Notes: generated from the sequence alone by a model not told the origin. Positions 1 to 7,497 are shown, numbered from the stretch's first letter. The stretch is 37,548 nt of DNA from an uncultured Oscillospiraceae bacterium (GCA_905198295.1 CAJKBW010000021.1:1-37548); one strand, 5' to 3'. Program-made: numbers and translations.

Positions 1-199
1 GAATAAGAGTATTCCGGCCTCTGTTTCTAAAAAAGCGTGCTTTTTCAGAAAAACAATAGTTTTTCCGGACCGGGTTTATTTTAGACGCAGAAGCCAAAAG
101 GCTGCTGCGTTTTTTTGTTGTATTGCCGACTTTTCTTGTAAATGGGGCATCCTGAAAAAGTACGCTTTTTTAGAAACAGAGGCCGGAATACTCTTATTC
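1..199. repeat. Near-perfect 48-bp inverted repeat around a 103-bp core
   Basis: Bases 1-48 and 152-199 are inverted copies; by hand 47 of 48 positions match, with the one mismatch at base 39. The left arm may continue beyond the window. The core (49-151) carries an intrinsic terminator and no convincing gene. The left arm also holds a small internal hairpin (30-36 with 39-45). Possible identities are the ends of a miniature mobile element, a site-specific invertible segment, or a duplicated terminator region. No transposase or invertase is visible nearby. Confidence 0.9.
85..117 (+). terminator. Intrinsic terminator inside the inverted repeat
   Basis: Arms 85-95 and 100-110 pair with one mismatch around an AAAA loop and run into seven T residues (110-116). 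It would end transcription of a plus-strand gene lying before the window, and so insulates the following acyltransferase gene. Confidence 0.8.
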
Positions 200-242
200 C
201 TGCCTTTGCGGCAGCATCACGGGAAAGGATTGATTTGCAGGT

Positions 243-1739
243 ATGGGCTTTATTTCGCTGAGCTTTCTGGCATTTCTCGGCGTGGCAGTACTGATTTATT
301 ACCTGCTGCCGAGCAAAATCCAATGGGTATGGCTGCTGATTGTCAGCCTTCTGTTCTATCTGACCTTTGACCTGCGGTACATCGCCTTTTTGCTGTTGAG
401 TATCGCTACCACTTGGGGCGGCGCACTGGCGGTGTACCGGCTGCGGGAAAAACAAAAAAGCGGCGCCGCCAAAGCGATTCTTGCACTCACGCTGCTTGTC
501 AATATCGGATTGCTGGCTTTTTTGAAGTTCGGGAACTATTCCCTGAGCCTCCTCGGGCGTATAGCCGCGCTGGCCGGTGTCAGCCTCACATTCGAGCCGC
601 TCAGTCTGCTGATGCCCATCGGCATATCGTTTTATACCCTTCAGGCGGCCGGTTACATCATTGACGTTTACCGCCGCCGGGAAATTCCGGAAAAAAATCC
701 GGCAAAGTTCACCCTGTTCATGGCTTTCTTTCCCCAGATTCTGCAGGGACCGATCCCTCGATTCGGCCAGCTCGCCCCGCAGCTGTATGCACCACACCGC
801 TTCCGTTATGAGACGTTCTGCTCCGGCATGCAGCTGATGCTCTGGGGCTACATCCAGAAGATGGTAATTGCCGACCGTGCCGCGGTGCTGGTCGACTACG
901 TTTACGGGAACGCCGAACAATTCTACGGCATTACGCTGCTGACAGCCTCCCTGTTCTATTCCCTGCAGATTTACGCCGATTTCTCCGGCTGCGTCGACAT
1001 CGCGCGCGGCGCCGCCGAGATGTTCGGCATTGATCTGGCCAAAAACTTCGAACGGCCGTATTTCGCCACTTCCATTCAGGATTTCTGGCGGCGGTGGCAT
1101 ATTTCGCTGAGTTCCTGGCTGCGGGATTACGTCTACATCCCGCTCGGCGGCAACCGCAAGGGACTCGCCCGCAAATACGTCAATATCCTGATCGTCTTCT
1201 TTGTCAGCGGGCTATGGCATGGTGTCGGCCTGCATTTCCTCTTCTGGGGCCTGCTGCACGGTGCCTATCAGGTGGCCGGCGCACTCTGGCAGCGCATCCG
1301 CACAGCGTTCGCGGCGCGGCGGAAAAAGCCGGCGCAGGTGCTGTCACCGGCACGCTTGTGTGTGCGCCGGGCATGGAAAATCTTTTTCACCTTCAATCTG
1401 GTCAACCTGGCCTGGATCTTTTTCCGGGTTCCCTCCCTGCGGCAGGGTTTCACCATCGTCGAGCGCATCTTCACCCACTGGCAGCCCTGGCAGTTGTTTG
1501 ACGGCACGCTGTATCAGCTGGGGCTGTCCCGCCACGGCTTCTGGATGGTGGTCTGCGGTGCACTGCTGATGCTCGCCGTCAGCCTGCTTCACCGCAAAAT
1601 CGAAATCCGCAAAACCATTGCCCAGTTTCCTCTCCCGCTGCGCTGGGCCGTCTACATGGGCGGACTGCTGATTATCCTGCTGTTCGGCGTCTACGGTCTC
1701 GGCTACAATGCGGAAAGCTTCATTTACCAAACCTTTTAA
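243..1739 (+). CDS. MBOAT family membrane O-acyltransferase (AlgI/DltB-like)
   Basis: A 498-residue multi-pass membrane protein of the MBOAT family. Members move acyl groups, usually acetyl, across the membrane to an extracellular polymer such as a polysaccharide or teichoic acid. Hydrophobic segments run along the whole length. Residues 280-305 carry the conserved FWRRWHISLSSWLRDYVYIP block (His286), and the invariant family histidine is His326 in the SGLWHG segment. The length fits the AlgI/PatA branch (about 470-500). The start is the ATG at 243 with a GGAAAGGA ribosome site about 13 bases upstream. The next gene begins 18 bases after the stop and encodes an SGNH-like protein, the usual partner in such cassettes. 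No polymer-synthesis gene is nearby, so the acceptor is unknown. Confidence 0.93.
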   Translation: MGFISLSFLAFLGVAVLIYYLLPSKIQWVWLLIVSLLFYLTFDLRYIAFLLLSIATTWGGALAVYRLREKQKSGAAKAILALTLLVNIGLLAFLKFGNYSLSLLGRIAALAGVSLTFEPLSLLMPIGISFYTLQAAGYIIDVYRRREIPEKNPAKFTLFMAFFPQILQGPIPRFGQLAPQLYAPHRFRYETFCSGMQLMLWGYIQKMVIADRAAVLVDYVYGNAEQFYGITLLTASLFYSLQIYADFSGCVDIARGAAEMFGIDLAKNFERPYFATSIQDFWRRWHISLSSWLRDYVYIPLGGNRKGLARKYVNILIVFFVSGLWHGVGLHFLFWGLLHGAYQVAGALWQRIRTAFAARRKKPAQVLSPARLCVRRAWKIFFTFNLVNLAWIFFRVPSLRQGFTIVERIFTHWQPWQLFDGTLYQLGLSRHGFWMVVCGALLMLAVSLLHRKIEIRKTIAQFPLPLRWAVYMGGLLIILLFGVYGLGYNAESFIYQTF

Positions 1740-1757
1740 AGAGAGGTGATTTATTCG

Positions 1758-3347
1758 ATGCGTAAAGCCAAAATATTGATCAAAATGCTGGTATTTCCGC
1801 TGATCTGTACGCTGATTTTCTGCGGTATCCAGACGATATTCACCGTAAAAGCCACACCGTCGAGCGGAATTGTTTCTCAGTTTTATGACCTGCCGGAGGA
1901 CAGCGTGGATGTGCTGTTTCTGGGTTCCTGTAACATCTACAACAACGTCAGTACCGTTACGTTGTGGGAGGAATACGGCATTTCCGCCTATAACTTTGCC
2001 ACATCCGACCAGTCGATGTGTACTTCTTATTATTTTTTGAAAAGCGCACTGTCCCGGCAGCAGCCCAAGCTAGTGGTAATCGACGTGCTGATGTTGATTG
2101 AATATCTGGAAATCACCGAAGAAAACTACCGGTGGGCGCTGGACTATATGCCGCTGAATAAAACCAAGCTGGAATTTTCCCAGGCAATTTACGGCAAGGG
2201 CGGCTCGATCGATCGGGCGAATGCGAGGAAGCAGGATCTGTCCGTGTCTGAGGTTGTCGAAAACAGCGGGGATGCCACCCTGAATATCCTGTCGGGTCTT
2301 TTTCCGATGCTGCGGTATCACGACCGCTGGCTCGATATCGGCAAGGACGATTTTACCTCGGCACCGCTGGCCGAGCCGGCACTGTTCATGGGATTTGAGG
2401 CGCTGTTCCCCTCGGTTGCGCTCACCGTCCGCTCGGATTACATGGACGAATCCCGGGAGCTGAGTGCCTATACCGTCAGTGTCAGCCATCTGCTGGACGA
2501 AGCGGTGGAATACCTCGCCAAAATTCAGACGCTCTGCGAGCAGGAAGGCATCCCGCTTTTGCTGATCAAAACCCCCACCGCGCATTACTGGAATCTCGTA
2601 CGTTCCCAAAATGTGACAGAACTTGCCGCCGAAATGGGATTGGAATTTATCGACTACAACCTTCTTACCGATGCGTTCGGGCTGGACTGGTCCACGGATA
2701 CGTATACATGGGAAGGCCGGCGCCTGAATGCACGCGGTGCAGAAAAATTCACCCGGTATCTCGGTGAGAACCTGCTCGAGCGCTGGCCGCTGCCCGACCG
2801 CCGCAGTGAGGAGGCGGATACCGCGCTGTGGGCACCGGTGATGGAACGATACCGGGAGGAAGAGCGTCTATATGCGCTCACCCAAGAGAACGACCTTGCC
2901 GGCTTCCTGGAGGTTTTAGCCGATTATACCGGACACTATGAAGTCATCGTTTCGTACTATGGCGACGGCGAAAATCTTTCCGCTGCCCTCCTGGAGATGC
3001 TCGACAAACTGGGCTTCTGCCCACAAAAAAGAGCAGATGGCCGTCTGCTCGCTTATATCGGCATTATGGACAGAACCGGGATGCTTTATGAGGAAAGCTC
3101 ACCGGAGCGTTATCTGACTTATAACAATGCCCCTTTCCCGGATTTTCTCATCCAGGTGCAGAATACCGCCATCGGCATTAACCACAACAACTTCACCCGC
3201 GTGCAGGGTGGTCTCGCGATTGTGGTATATGACCGGCAGGAAAACCGGCTCATCGATGCCGTCGGCTGTTCACTGGAGGCCGGCAATGAATTGATACGCA
3301 GTGAAATCAGTTCCGATATCTTTGCCGTCCCTGCCGGTTCCCCGTAA
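1758..3347 (+). CDS. SGNH-like (AlgJ/AlgX/DltD-type) partner of MBOAT with C-terminal ILEI-like domain
   Basis: A 529-residue protein with one N-terminal membrane anchor (about 7-30) and an extracytoplasmic body. The first part reads like the SGNH-like partners of MBOAT enzymes: a hydrolase block with Ser57 in FLGSCNIYN and a closing block RRLNARGAEKFTRYL. In relatives the closing block usually has HLN; here the histidine position holds Arg322, so the catalytic triad may be incomplete. The last 150 or so residues (IQVQNTAIGIN, GGLAIVVYDRQ) resemble the interleukin-like EMT inducer (ILEI/FAM3) fold seen at the end of some bacterial SGNH proteins; this is a memory-based match. The start is the ATG at 1758, because GAGAGG (1741-1746) sits 11 bases before it; a GTG at 1746 overlaps that site. 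It is co-transcribed with the acyltransferase. Confidence 0.8.
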   Translation: MRKAKILIKMLVFPLICTLIFCGIQTIFTVKATPSSGIVSQFYDLPEDSVDVLFLGSCNIYNNVSTVTLWEEYGISAYNFATSDQSMCTSYYFLKSALSRQQPKLVVIDVLMLIEYLEITEENYRWALDYMPLNKTKLEFSQAIYGKGGSIDRANARKQDLSVSEVVENSGDATLNILSGLFPMLRYHDRWLDIGKDDFTSAPLAEPALFMGFEALFPSVALTVRSDYMDESRELSAYTVSVSHLLDEAVEYLAKIQTLCEQEGIPLLLIKTPTAHYWNLVRSQNVTELAAEMGLEFIDYNLLTDAFGLDWSTDTYTWEGRRLNARGAEKFTRYLGENLLERWPLPDRRSEEADTALWAPVMERYREEERLYALTQENDLAGFLEVLADYTGHYEVIVSYYGDGENLSAALLEMLDKLGFCPQKRADGRLLAYIGIMDRTGMLYEESSPERYLTYNNAPFPDFLIQVQNTAIGINHNNFTRVQGGLAIVVYDRQENRLIDAVGCSLEAGNELIRSEISSDIFAVPAGSP

Positions 3348-3374
3348 ACTTGCCGACCCTGCCTCGGACAAACA

Positions 3375-3413
3375 AAAACCGCCCTGCAGTCTAACAGCCT
3401 GCGGGGCGGTTTT
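3375..3413. terminator. Bidirectional intrinsic terminator
   Basis: Arms 3375-3389 and 3399-3413 pair over 15 bases with a single wobble. An A-run opens and a T-run closes the hairpin, so it can serve both the acylation cassette and the convergent GNAT gene. Confidence 0.9.
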
Positions 3414-3429
3414 ATCGTTTAACCGGAAG

Positions 3430-3912
3430 TTACAGAACACGATAGTAGGGGCAAATATTTTCGTACCGGCCGTCTTTCCGGCGGAAGCCGCCCGGGATAA
3501 CCCCCAGCTGCACAAAACCCAGCCGCTCATAGAGATGCCGCGCCGGCCGGTTGCTTTCGACGACCGCATTGAACTGCAGCACGCGGAAGCCGATTTCCCG
3601 GGCTTTTGCCAGGCAGTCGGTGACCAGCTTTTCCCCGATGTGACGCCCCCGGCAGGACGCCCGCACCGCATAGCTGGCGTTGGCGATATGGCCGCAGCGG
3701 CCCACATTGTTCGGATGCAGAATGTAGATGCCCACTACCTGTCCATCCTCGTCCTCCGCCACGCCCGTGTAACTCTGGGCCGCGAAGAATTCCCGCCCGG
3801 TTTCCGGCGTAAGCGGCTCCTCCTGCGGAAAGGCGATTCCCTCCTCGACGACCTCGTTCCAAACGGACAGCACAGCATCCAAATCGCTGTCCGCATACGC
3901 TCTGATCCGCAC
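3430..3912 (-). CDS. GNAT family N-acetyltransferase
   Basis: A 160-residue cytoplasmic acetyl-CoA-dependent acyltransferase of normal GNAT length. The acetyl-CoA binding motif A is visible in the segment YAVRASCRGRHIGEKLV (about 81-97, with the R-x-x-x-G pattern), followed by the typical closing motif YERLGFVQLG (about 128-137). The substrate cannot be told from sequence; the family includes antibiotic, protein and small-amine acetylases. The start is GTG at 3912, 8 bases after a strong AAGGGGGA site. It lies downstream of the DUF1836 gene on the same strand, separated by a hairpin. Confidence 0.9.
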   Translation of the reverse strand: MRIRAYADSDLDAVLSVWNEVVEEGIAFPQEEPLTPETGREFFAAQSYTGVAEDEDGQVVGIYILHPNNVGRCGHIANASYAVRASCRGRHIGEKLVTDCLAKAREIGFRVLQFNAVVESNRPARHLYERLGFVQLGVIPGGFRRKDGRYENICPYYRVL

Positions 3913-3950
3913 AGCACAACTCCCCCTTATCGCTGCGTTCGCAATAAAGC

Positions 3951-3991
3951 TGCACCCGCCGGAAAGCGAAAAAGCTTCCCGGCGGGGTGCA
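3951..3991 (-). terminator. Hairpin between DUF1836 gene and GNAT gene
   Basis: A GC-rich inverted repeat (3951-3967 with 3974-3991, small bulges) just after the DUF1836 stop codon. The following T-run is weak on the minus strand, so termination may be partial and the GNAT gene could be reached by read-through. Confidence 0.6.
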
Positions 3992-3996
3992 TTAAA

Positions 3997-4593
3997 TTAT
4001 TCTGCCGCCGGCGTCTCGCCGTCGGCCTTCTTTTTGCTCTTTTTGGCTTCCTCGTCCTCAGCAGGACGATCCGCCGACAGCGCGGCAAGAATCCGCTCGG
4101 CCGCAATCCGGCGCGCGGCCGCCTCCAGCGCCAAACCGACCGCCTTGCGGTACAGCGTTTCCCGGTCGTATTCCGGGAACTCCTGCATGCGGTCCGCGAC
4201 TTCCTGAAGGGTGCGCTGCTGCTTTTGGGCAAAATCCGGATACATCTCCTCCACACGGCGCTCCGACACCAGCCCGCGGATGATCTCGTGAATTTCCGGC
4301 AATGAGAGCACCGGCTTGAGGATGCAGATCATCATCAGCATCGCCAGATGATCCCGCGAATATTTTTTCTTCACCGGACGCGGCAGCACCTCGTCCTTAA
4401 CGTAGTTGTTGATCATACTCGGCGTCAGCAGCTTGTCGCTGCCATCGGTCGTGAACGGCGTAAGCTGCTTGTCCATCAGGGTGATGACCTGATCCATATA
4501 CAGATCCAGCTCCGGCAGCCGTTCCCACGCCGTAGGTTCATACTCCCGGATATCCACAATCCAGTCCGCGAGATTCTTCCAGTGTTCTTCCAT
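3997..4593 (-). CDS. DUF1836 domain protein
   Basis: A 198-residue soluble protein matching the DUF1836 family of Firmicutes. The segment from LLTPSMINNYVKDEVLPRP through the helix starting KKKYSRDHLAMLMMI is the family's recognisable core and looks like a MerR-type winged helix, which suggests DNA binding, though no regulon is known. The C-terminus is a charged, Lys/Glu/Ala-rich tail. The start is taken as ATG 4593, since residues upstream in frame show no domain character; TTG 4605 is an alternative next to a GGGAAAGG site. A sigma-A promoter lies about 60 bases upstream. Confidence 0.8.
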   Translation of the reverse strand: MEEHWKNLADWIVDIREYEPTAWERLPELDLYMDQVITLMDKQLTPFTTDGSDKLLTPSMINNYVKDEVLPRPVKKKYSRDHLAMLMMICILKPVLSLPEIHEIIRGLVSERRVEEMYPDFAQKQQRTLQEVADRMQEFPEYDRETLYRKAVGLALEAAARRIAAERILAALSADRPAEDEEAKKSKKKADGETPAAE

Positions 4594-4649
4594 CCTCTTG
4601 CCCAACCCTTTCCCGGTATCTGTCCGCTGACAGGCTTTAACAAGTATAA

Positions 4650-4678
4650 AGTATAACATAATGCCGCATACTATTCAA
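4650..4678 (-). promoter_or_regulatory. Sigma-A promoter of the DUF1836 gene
   Basis: On the minus strand TTGAAT (4678-4673), a 17-base spacer and TATACT (4655-4650). Position and strand fit transcription of the DUF1836 gene. Confidence 0.7.
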
Positions 4679-4694
4679 GTTCATAAAATGTTCA

Positions 4695-4723
4695 TTGACA
4701 AAGTGTTAATTATAAAGTAAACT
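4695..4723 (+). promoter_or_regulatory. Sigma-A promoter of the SGNH hydrolase gene
   Basis: TTGACA (4695-4700), a 17-base spacer and TAAACT (4718-4723). The -35 is a perfect consensus match. Confidence 0.7.
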
Positions 4724-4738
4724 AGTTTTAGAAACTAG
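4722..4738. promoter_or_regulatory. Palindrome over the promoter end: candidate operator
   Basis: CTAGTTT, three bases, AAACTAG: perfect 7-base arms. It overlaps the end of the -10 box and the predicted start site, the classic place for a repressor. The XRE regulator encoded just after the hydrolase gene is one candidate ligand, but this is inference. Confidence 0.5.
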
Positions 4739-4788
4739 ATTCAAAGACTTTTTCGATATACATTCTCATGTCGGAGGGATTTCATCTT

Positions 4789-5511
4789 ATGGATAATTTG
4801 TATCGTGTGGAAAAGGTCGCCGTCTGGGGCGACAGCGTGATGAAGGGCGTGGTGTATGACGAGAGCCGGAAGAAATACGCGCTGCTGCCGGAAAACGGCG
4901 TGGAGCTGGCATCCCGCACGCTGGGGATGCAGGTGCGCAATCGCGCGCGCATGGGCTGCACGATCGGCAAGGGGATGGATATACTCAAAAAGGATCTGTC
5001 CGCAGGGATCGAGGAGGATGCCGCGCTCATTGAGTTCGGCGGCAACGACTGCGATTACGACTGGGCGCAGATAGCGGCCGCGCCGACCAGGGACCATCAG
5101 CCCAAAACACCGCTTGCGCTGTTTGCCGCGCGGCTGAGCGACATGATCGCGCTGGTGCGTCAGAAGGGGATTCAGCCGGTGCTGCTGACCCTGCCGCCGA
5201 TCCACGCCGTGCGGTATTTTGATTTCTTCACCCGCGGCGGGCTGGATCGAAACAATATTCTGCAGTGGCTCGGCGATGTGGAGCATATCTACCGCTGGCA
5301 TGAGCGGTATAATAATGCTGTGGTGCAGGTGGCGCGGGAGAGCGACGTGCCGTTAGCGGACGTGCGGGACGCGTTTTTGTCCTACACGCATTACGGCGAC
5401 CTGCTGTGCGCGGACGGCATACATCCCAACGCAAAAGGGCACGGAGTTATTGAGGAGGTGCTCGAGCACCTCGGCGTGTCGCTGCGGCGCAGGGGCATCA
5501 TTGCGGGATAA
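4789..5511 (+). CDS. SGNH/GDSL-family hydrolase
   Basis: A 240-residue hydrolase of the SGNH superfamily, which cleaves esters or acyl groups with a Ser-His-Asp triad. All diagnostic blocks are present: GDS with the nucleophile Ser16 near the N-terminus, GGND with Asn86, and DGIH near the C-terminus with Asp209 and His212. No signal peptide or membrane segment is visible, so it probably acts in the cytoplasm. The substrate is unknown. The start is ATG 4789, 10 bases after GGAGGG (4773-4778); an ATG at 4768 lies upstream of that site and is rejected. It is a single-gene unit with its own promoter and terminator. Confidence 0.9.
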   Translation: MDNLYRVEKVAVWGDSVMKGVVYDESRKKYALLPENGVELASRTLGMQVRNRARMGCTIGKGMDILKKDLSAGIEEDAALIEFGGNDCDYDWAQIAAAPTRDHQPKTPLALFAARLSDMIALVRQKGIQPVLLTLPPIHAVRYFDFFTRGGLDRNNILQWLGDVEHIYRWHERYNNAVVQVARESDVPLADVRDAFLSYTHYGDLLCADGIHPNAKGHGVIEEVLEHLGVSLRRRGIIAG

Positions 5512-5514
5512 GGA

Positions 5515-5543
5515 CACCCCGGCGCCAGCCGGGGTGCTTTTTT
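5515..5543 (+). terminator. Intrinsic terminator after SGNH hydrolase
   Basis: CACCCCGGC (5515-5523), a four-base loop and GCCGGGGTG (5528-5536), followed by C and six T. It overlaps the last two bases of the convergent XRE gene. Confidence 0.92.
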
Positions 5544-5877
5544 ATGCTTTGCCATGTGCCCGGCCGCAATTCGCCAAAATTTCCACCACTTTGTAAATCT
5601 CCTGCCGCTTTTGCGCGGATACGGCTTCCAGCAGCGCGGACAGTTCGGAGGCTTTCGCGACATAGGCCCCATTAAGCACATCCGCCAGCAGCAAATCCGA
5701 GGAAACTTTCAGTACATTTGCGATTTTTATAAAGTTTTCAAAGGACGGATAATTTGCCCCGCGCTCGATATTGGAAATTGCGGTCGTGCTCAGCGAAACC
5801 GCCTCGGCTAAAGCCTCCTGGCTGAGACCTGCCTTTTCGCGGTATTGCTGAATCCGCCTGCCGATCCGGTTGTCCAT
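5542..5877 (-). CDS. XRE family helix-turn-helix regulator
   Basis: A 111-residue DNA-binding protein. Residues 5-60 form the Cro/CI-type five-helix domain: an opening IGRRIQQYREKAGLSQEALA segment, the recognition helix around STTAISNIERG, and the closing NVLKVSSDLLL. The C-terminal 45 residues are helical and charged and probably mediate dimerisation. The start is ATG 5877, 8 bases after AGGAG (5890-5886). A 14-bp palindrome upstream suggests autoregulation. It has a convergent overlap with the hydrolase terminator. The target genes are unknown. Confidence 0.9.
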   Translation of the reverse strand: MDNRIGRRIQQYREKAGLSQEALAEAVSLSTTAISNIERGANYPSFENFIKIANVLKVSSDLLLADVLNGAYVAKASELSALLEAVSAQKRQEIYKVVEILANCGRAHGKA

Positions 5878-5897
5878 AGCGGTTACTCCTGTAAGAT

Positions 5898-5911
5898 TAA
5901 GTCTGTACTTA
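5898..5911. promoter_or_regulatory. Palindrome upstream of the XRE gene: candidate operator
   Basis: TAAGT, four bases, ACTTA, about 20 bases before the XRE start codon. A weak promoter (TTGCGC with a TAATCT-like -10) would flank it. It is probably the binding site of the XRE protein itself. Confidence 0.45.
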
Positions 5912-6099
5912 CTTTAGCGCAAACCGGGTTTGAGTTGGGGACAGACTGATGATTTTATCTTCAGTCTGGATACCCTTCTTAAAAAAATTAATTTGTGTTA
6001 TTTATTCACTTATTGCGATAGATATTTGCCAGCTCGCCTTATTTGCGAACGGATATGCGGCGCAGTGCCTACGGCGCTCGCCAAGACTTTCTTCCCGCG

Positions 6100-6200
6100 C
6101 CGCACCCCCTTTTGGCCTAAGCCCCAAAAGGGGGCAAAAACGCTTTTGTTCCCCGGCGCCAAGCGGGCTACGCCTTACGGCGTCCCCGACGGCGCCGAAC
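6100..6200 (-). repeat. Structured repeat, copy 1 (minus orientation)
   Basis: Read on the minus strand, this stretch has a small GCC/GGC hairpin, then GGAACAAAAGCGTTTTTG and a CCCCCTTTTGG...CCAAAAGGGGG stem. The same order occurs on the plus strand at 6407-6504, so the two are head-to-head relatives. The exact ends cannot be set by eye. Confidence 0.6.
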
Positions 6201-6406
6201 CGGTTGGGGGAAACACGGTTCTCCTCATGCAGATTGACGGCGGAAGGCGCATTTTTACATCGTCACCAGTGACGGGTACATACTTCCGGCGTCGGCCGGC
6301 CTATCTCCACTAGATAATGCCCAGACAGAATGCCCCATCATTATCGCGTTCCGATAGGATGCAAAAGTTAAAGGCCGGCCAGCCGAAAACCATCACAAAA
6401 GGAAAA

Positions 6407-6550
6407 CGCGGCGTCGAAATTGCCGAAAGGCAATTTCGCTTGCCGCGATCACATAAGCAGGACAAAAGCGTTTTTTCTCCCCTTTTGTGCGCGTACAAAA
6501 GGGGATGGCCTGCCGGCGACAAGTTGCCGACCGGAAGAAATCCTCGCAGG
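6407..6550 (+). repeat. Structured repeat, copy 2 (plus orientation)
   Basis: Order: hairpin 6407-6447, the motif GGACAAAAGCGTTTTTT, a 10-bp stem CCCCTTTTGT/ACAAAAGGGG (6479-6504), then a tail TGCCGGCGACAAG...ATCCTCGCAGG. The last 58 bases (6493-6550) match 20856-20914 at roughly 50 of 59 aligned positions by hand count. Confidence 0.75.
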
Positions 6551-6688
6551 CCAAACGCCGGCCTGCGTTTCGGAAGGTGTTCCGCTTCCGAAATCGGATT
6601 TTTCCTTGCCGGACTTCCGGCAGAAGGATGCCGCCGACTGGCTGGCAGCTAAACCACGCGCCGACATCAACGATGGGGGAATACCGTT

Positions 6689-7450
6689 ATGAAACTAACC
6701 CGCGAGCAGCTGCTCGTCGCCATCCGCGCGGGCAAAAATAATCAGGTCGCTTTCCTCGACTTCTCGTGGCCTTCCTATCCGCCCGTGCAGCTTGCCGTCC
6801 ACTTCAGCGGCAGCCGGATCGATGTGCTGCTGCGCGTCAACCGCACCAGAGAGTTCCCCCTGTTTTCTCTCGGCAGCGCCGACGCCTTTGCCGTCTGGCT
6901 GGACGGATTTTATGCCGCCCTGAGGGAGCAAGGCGGCGCCGCTGTCATCCGCTACACCCCGCTTTCTCCCCCAATGATACAGGAAAACGGCCGCTGGGAA
7001 GCCTTCCTCGCCGCTCACCCCGGCGCCGAGGAAGATCTGTACAGCTTTGTCGCCGGCTTTATCCCGGTTAAATCCAAATCTTACGGCTACCTGTGCGACG
7101 TCGTGCTGTACATCTGCCGGCTGTACGTCGAGAACGGCCTGCGGTCGATCAACATGACCGGCGTATTTCATGCGGTGGCAGCGATGCATGGCTGCACGAA
7201 AGGCTGTCTCTCTTCCGGCATCACCGGCGAGCTGCGCTGCGCCGCAGAGGGGAAAAATCCCTTTGTATGTGCCTTCGCCTTCAACGGCTGGCTGAAAAAA
7301 ATTTATCCGGTTGTCGGCACACTGGTGATGCGCATGCTCGGCGGCGCGCCCTCTTTCACGCTGTGCAACGACCGGCAGCTGCTGTTTATCTGCCGGGAAG
7401 GACGGATGATCGATCCCATCGAATACCGCAGCCTCTTAAAACATCCCTGA
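6689..7450 (+). CDS. Unassigned protein with a Spo0A C-terminal-like domain
   Basis: A 253-residue soluble protein that I do not recognise by name. Residues about 117-205 can be aligned by hand with the DNA-binding domain of Spo0A: a GY-YL element (SYGYLCDVV), then INMTGVFHAVAAMHGCT in place of SITKVLYPDIAKKFNTT, then a segment ending in RCAAEGKN where Spo0A ends its recognition region with EVAWSRGN. The spacing is identical over 37 residues with few identities. The arginines of the Spo0A recognition helix are absent, so DNA contacts must differ if it binds DNA. There is no receiver domain. Residues 1-115 match nothing I know. The start is ATG 6689, 8 bases after GGGGGA (6675-6680). It stands alone and ends at a strong terminator. 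Confidence 0.55.
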   Translation: MKLTREQLLVAIRAGKNNQVAFLDFSWPSYPPVQLAVHFSGSRIDVLLRVNRTREFPLFSLGSADAFAVWLDGFYAALREQGGAAVIRYTPLSPPMIQENGRWEAFLAAHPGAEEDLYSFVAGFIPVKSKSYGYLCDVVLYICRLYVENGLRSINMTGVFHAVAAMHGCTKGCLSSGITGELRCAAEGKNPFVCAFAFNGWLKKIYPVVGTLVMRMLGGAPSFTLCNDRQLLFICREGRMIDPIEYRSLLKHP

Positions 7451-7456
7451 CTTCGG

Positions 7457-7491
7457 AACAGCCGCCCTCGCAAAAGGGCGGCTGTTCTTTT
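7457..7491 (+). terminator. Intrinsic terminator after the Spo0A-like gene
   Basis: Twelve-base arms 7457-7468 and 7475-7486 with a six-base loop, followed by CTTTTT. Confidence 0.92.
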
Positions 7492-7497
7492 TCAAAG

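Larger units (their letters stand above)
5930..6688. other. 760-bp stretch without a convincing gene, rich in hairpins
   Basis: The first 120 bases are AT-rich and include an 8-bp inverted repeat (5942-5949 with 5961-5968). The rest is GC-rich and built of stem-loops: 6105-6115/6124-6134 (11 bp), 6415-6424/6429-6438 (10 bp, GAAA loop), 6479-6488/6495-6504 (10 bp) and 6568-6576/6585-6593 (9 bp). Short open frames cross it in several frames, but none has a ribosome site or domain character. Confidence 0.7.

Noticed and set aside
81..1100. Long minus-strand open frame opposite the MBOAT gene
   Set aside because: Antisense to a clear membrane enzyme. It has no ribosome site, and its composition is that of a GC-rich shadow frame.
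6317..6652. Short proteins encoded over the structured repeats
   Set aside because: Several frames are open at once because the repeat is GC-rich. None has a ribosome site, and the sequence similarity to other copies is at DNA, not protein, level.
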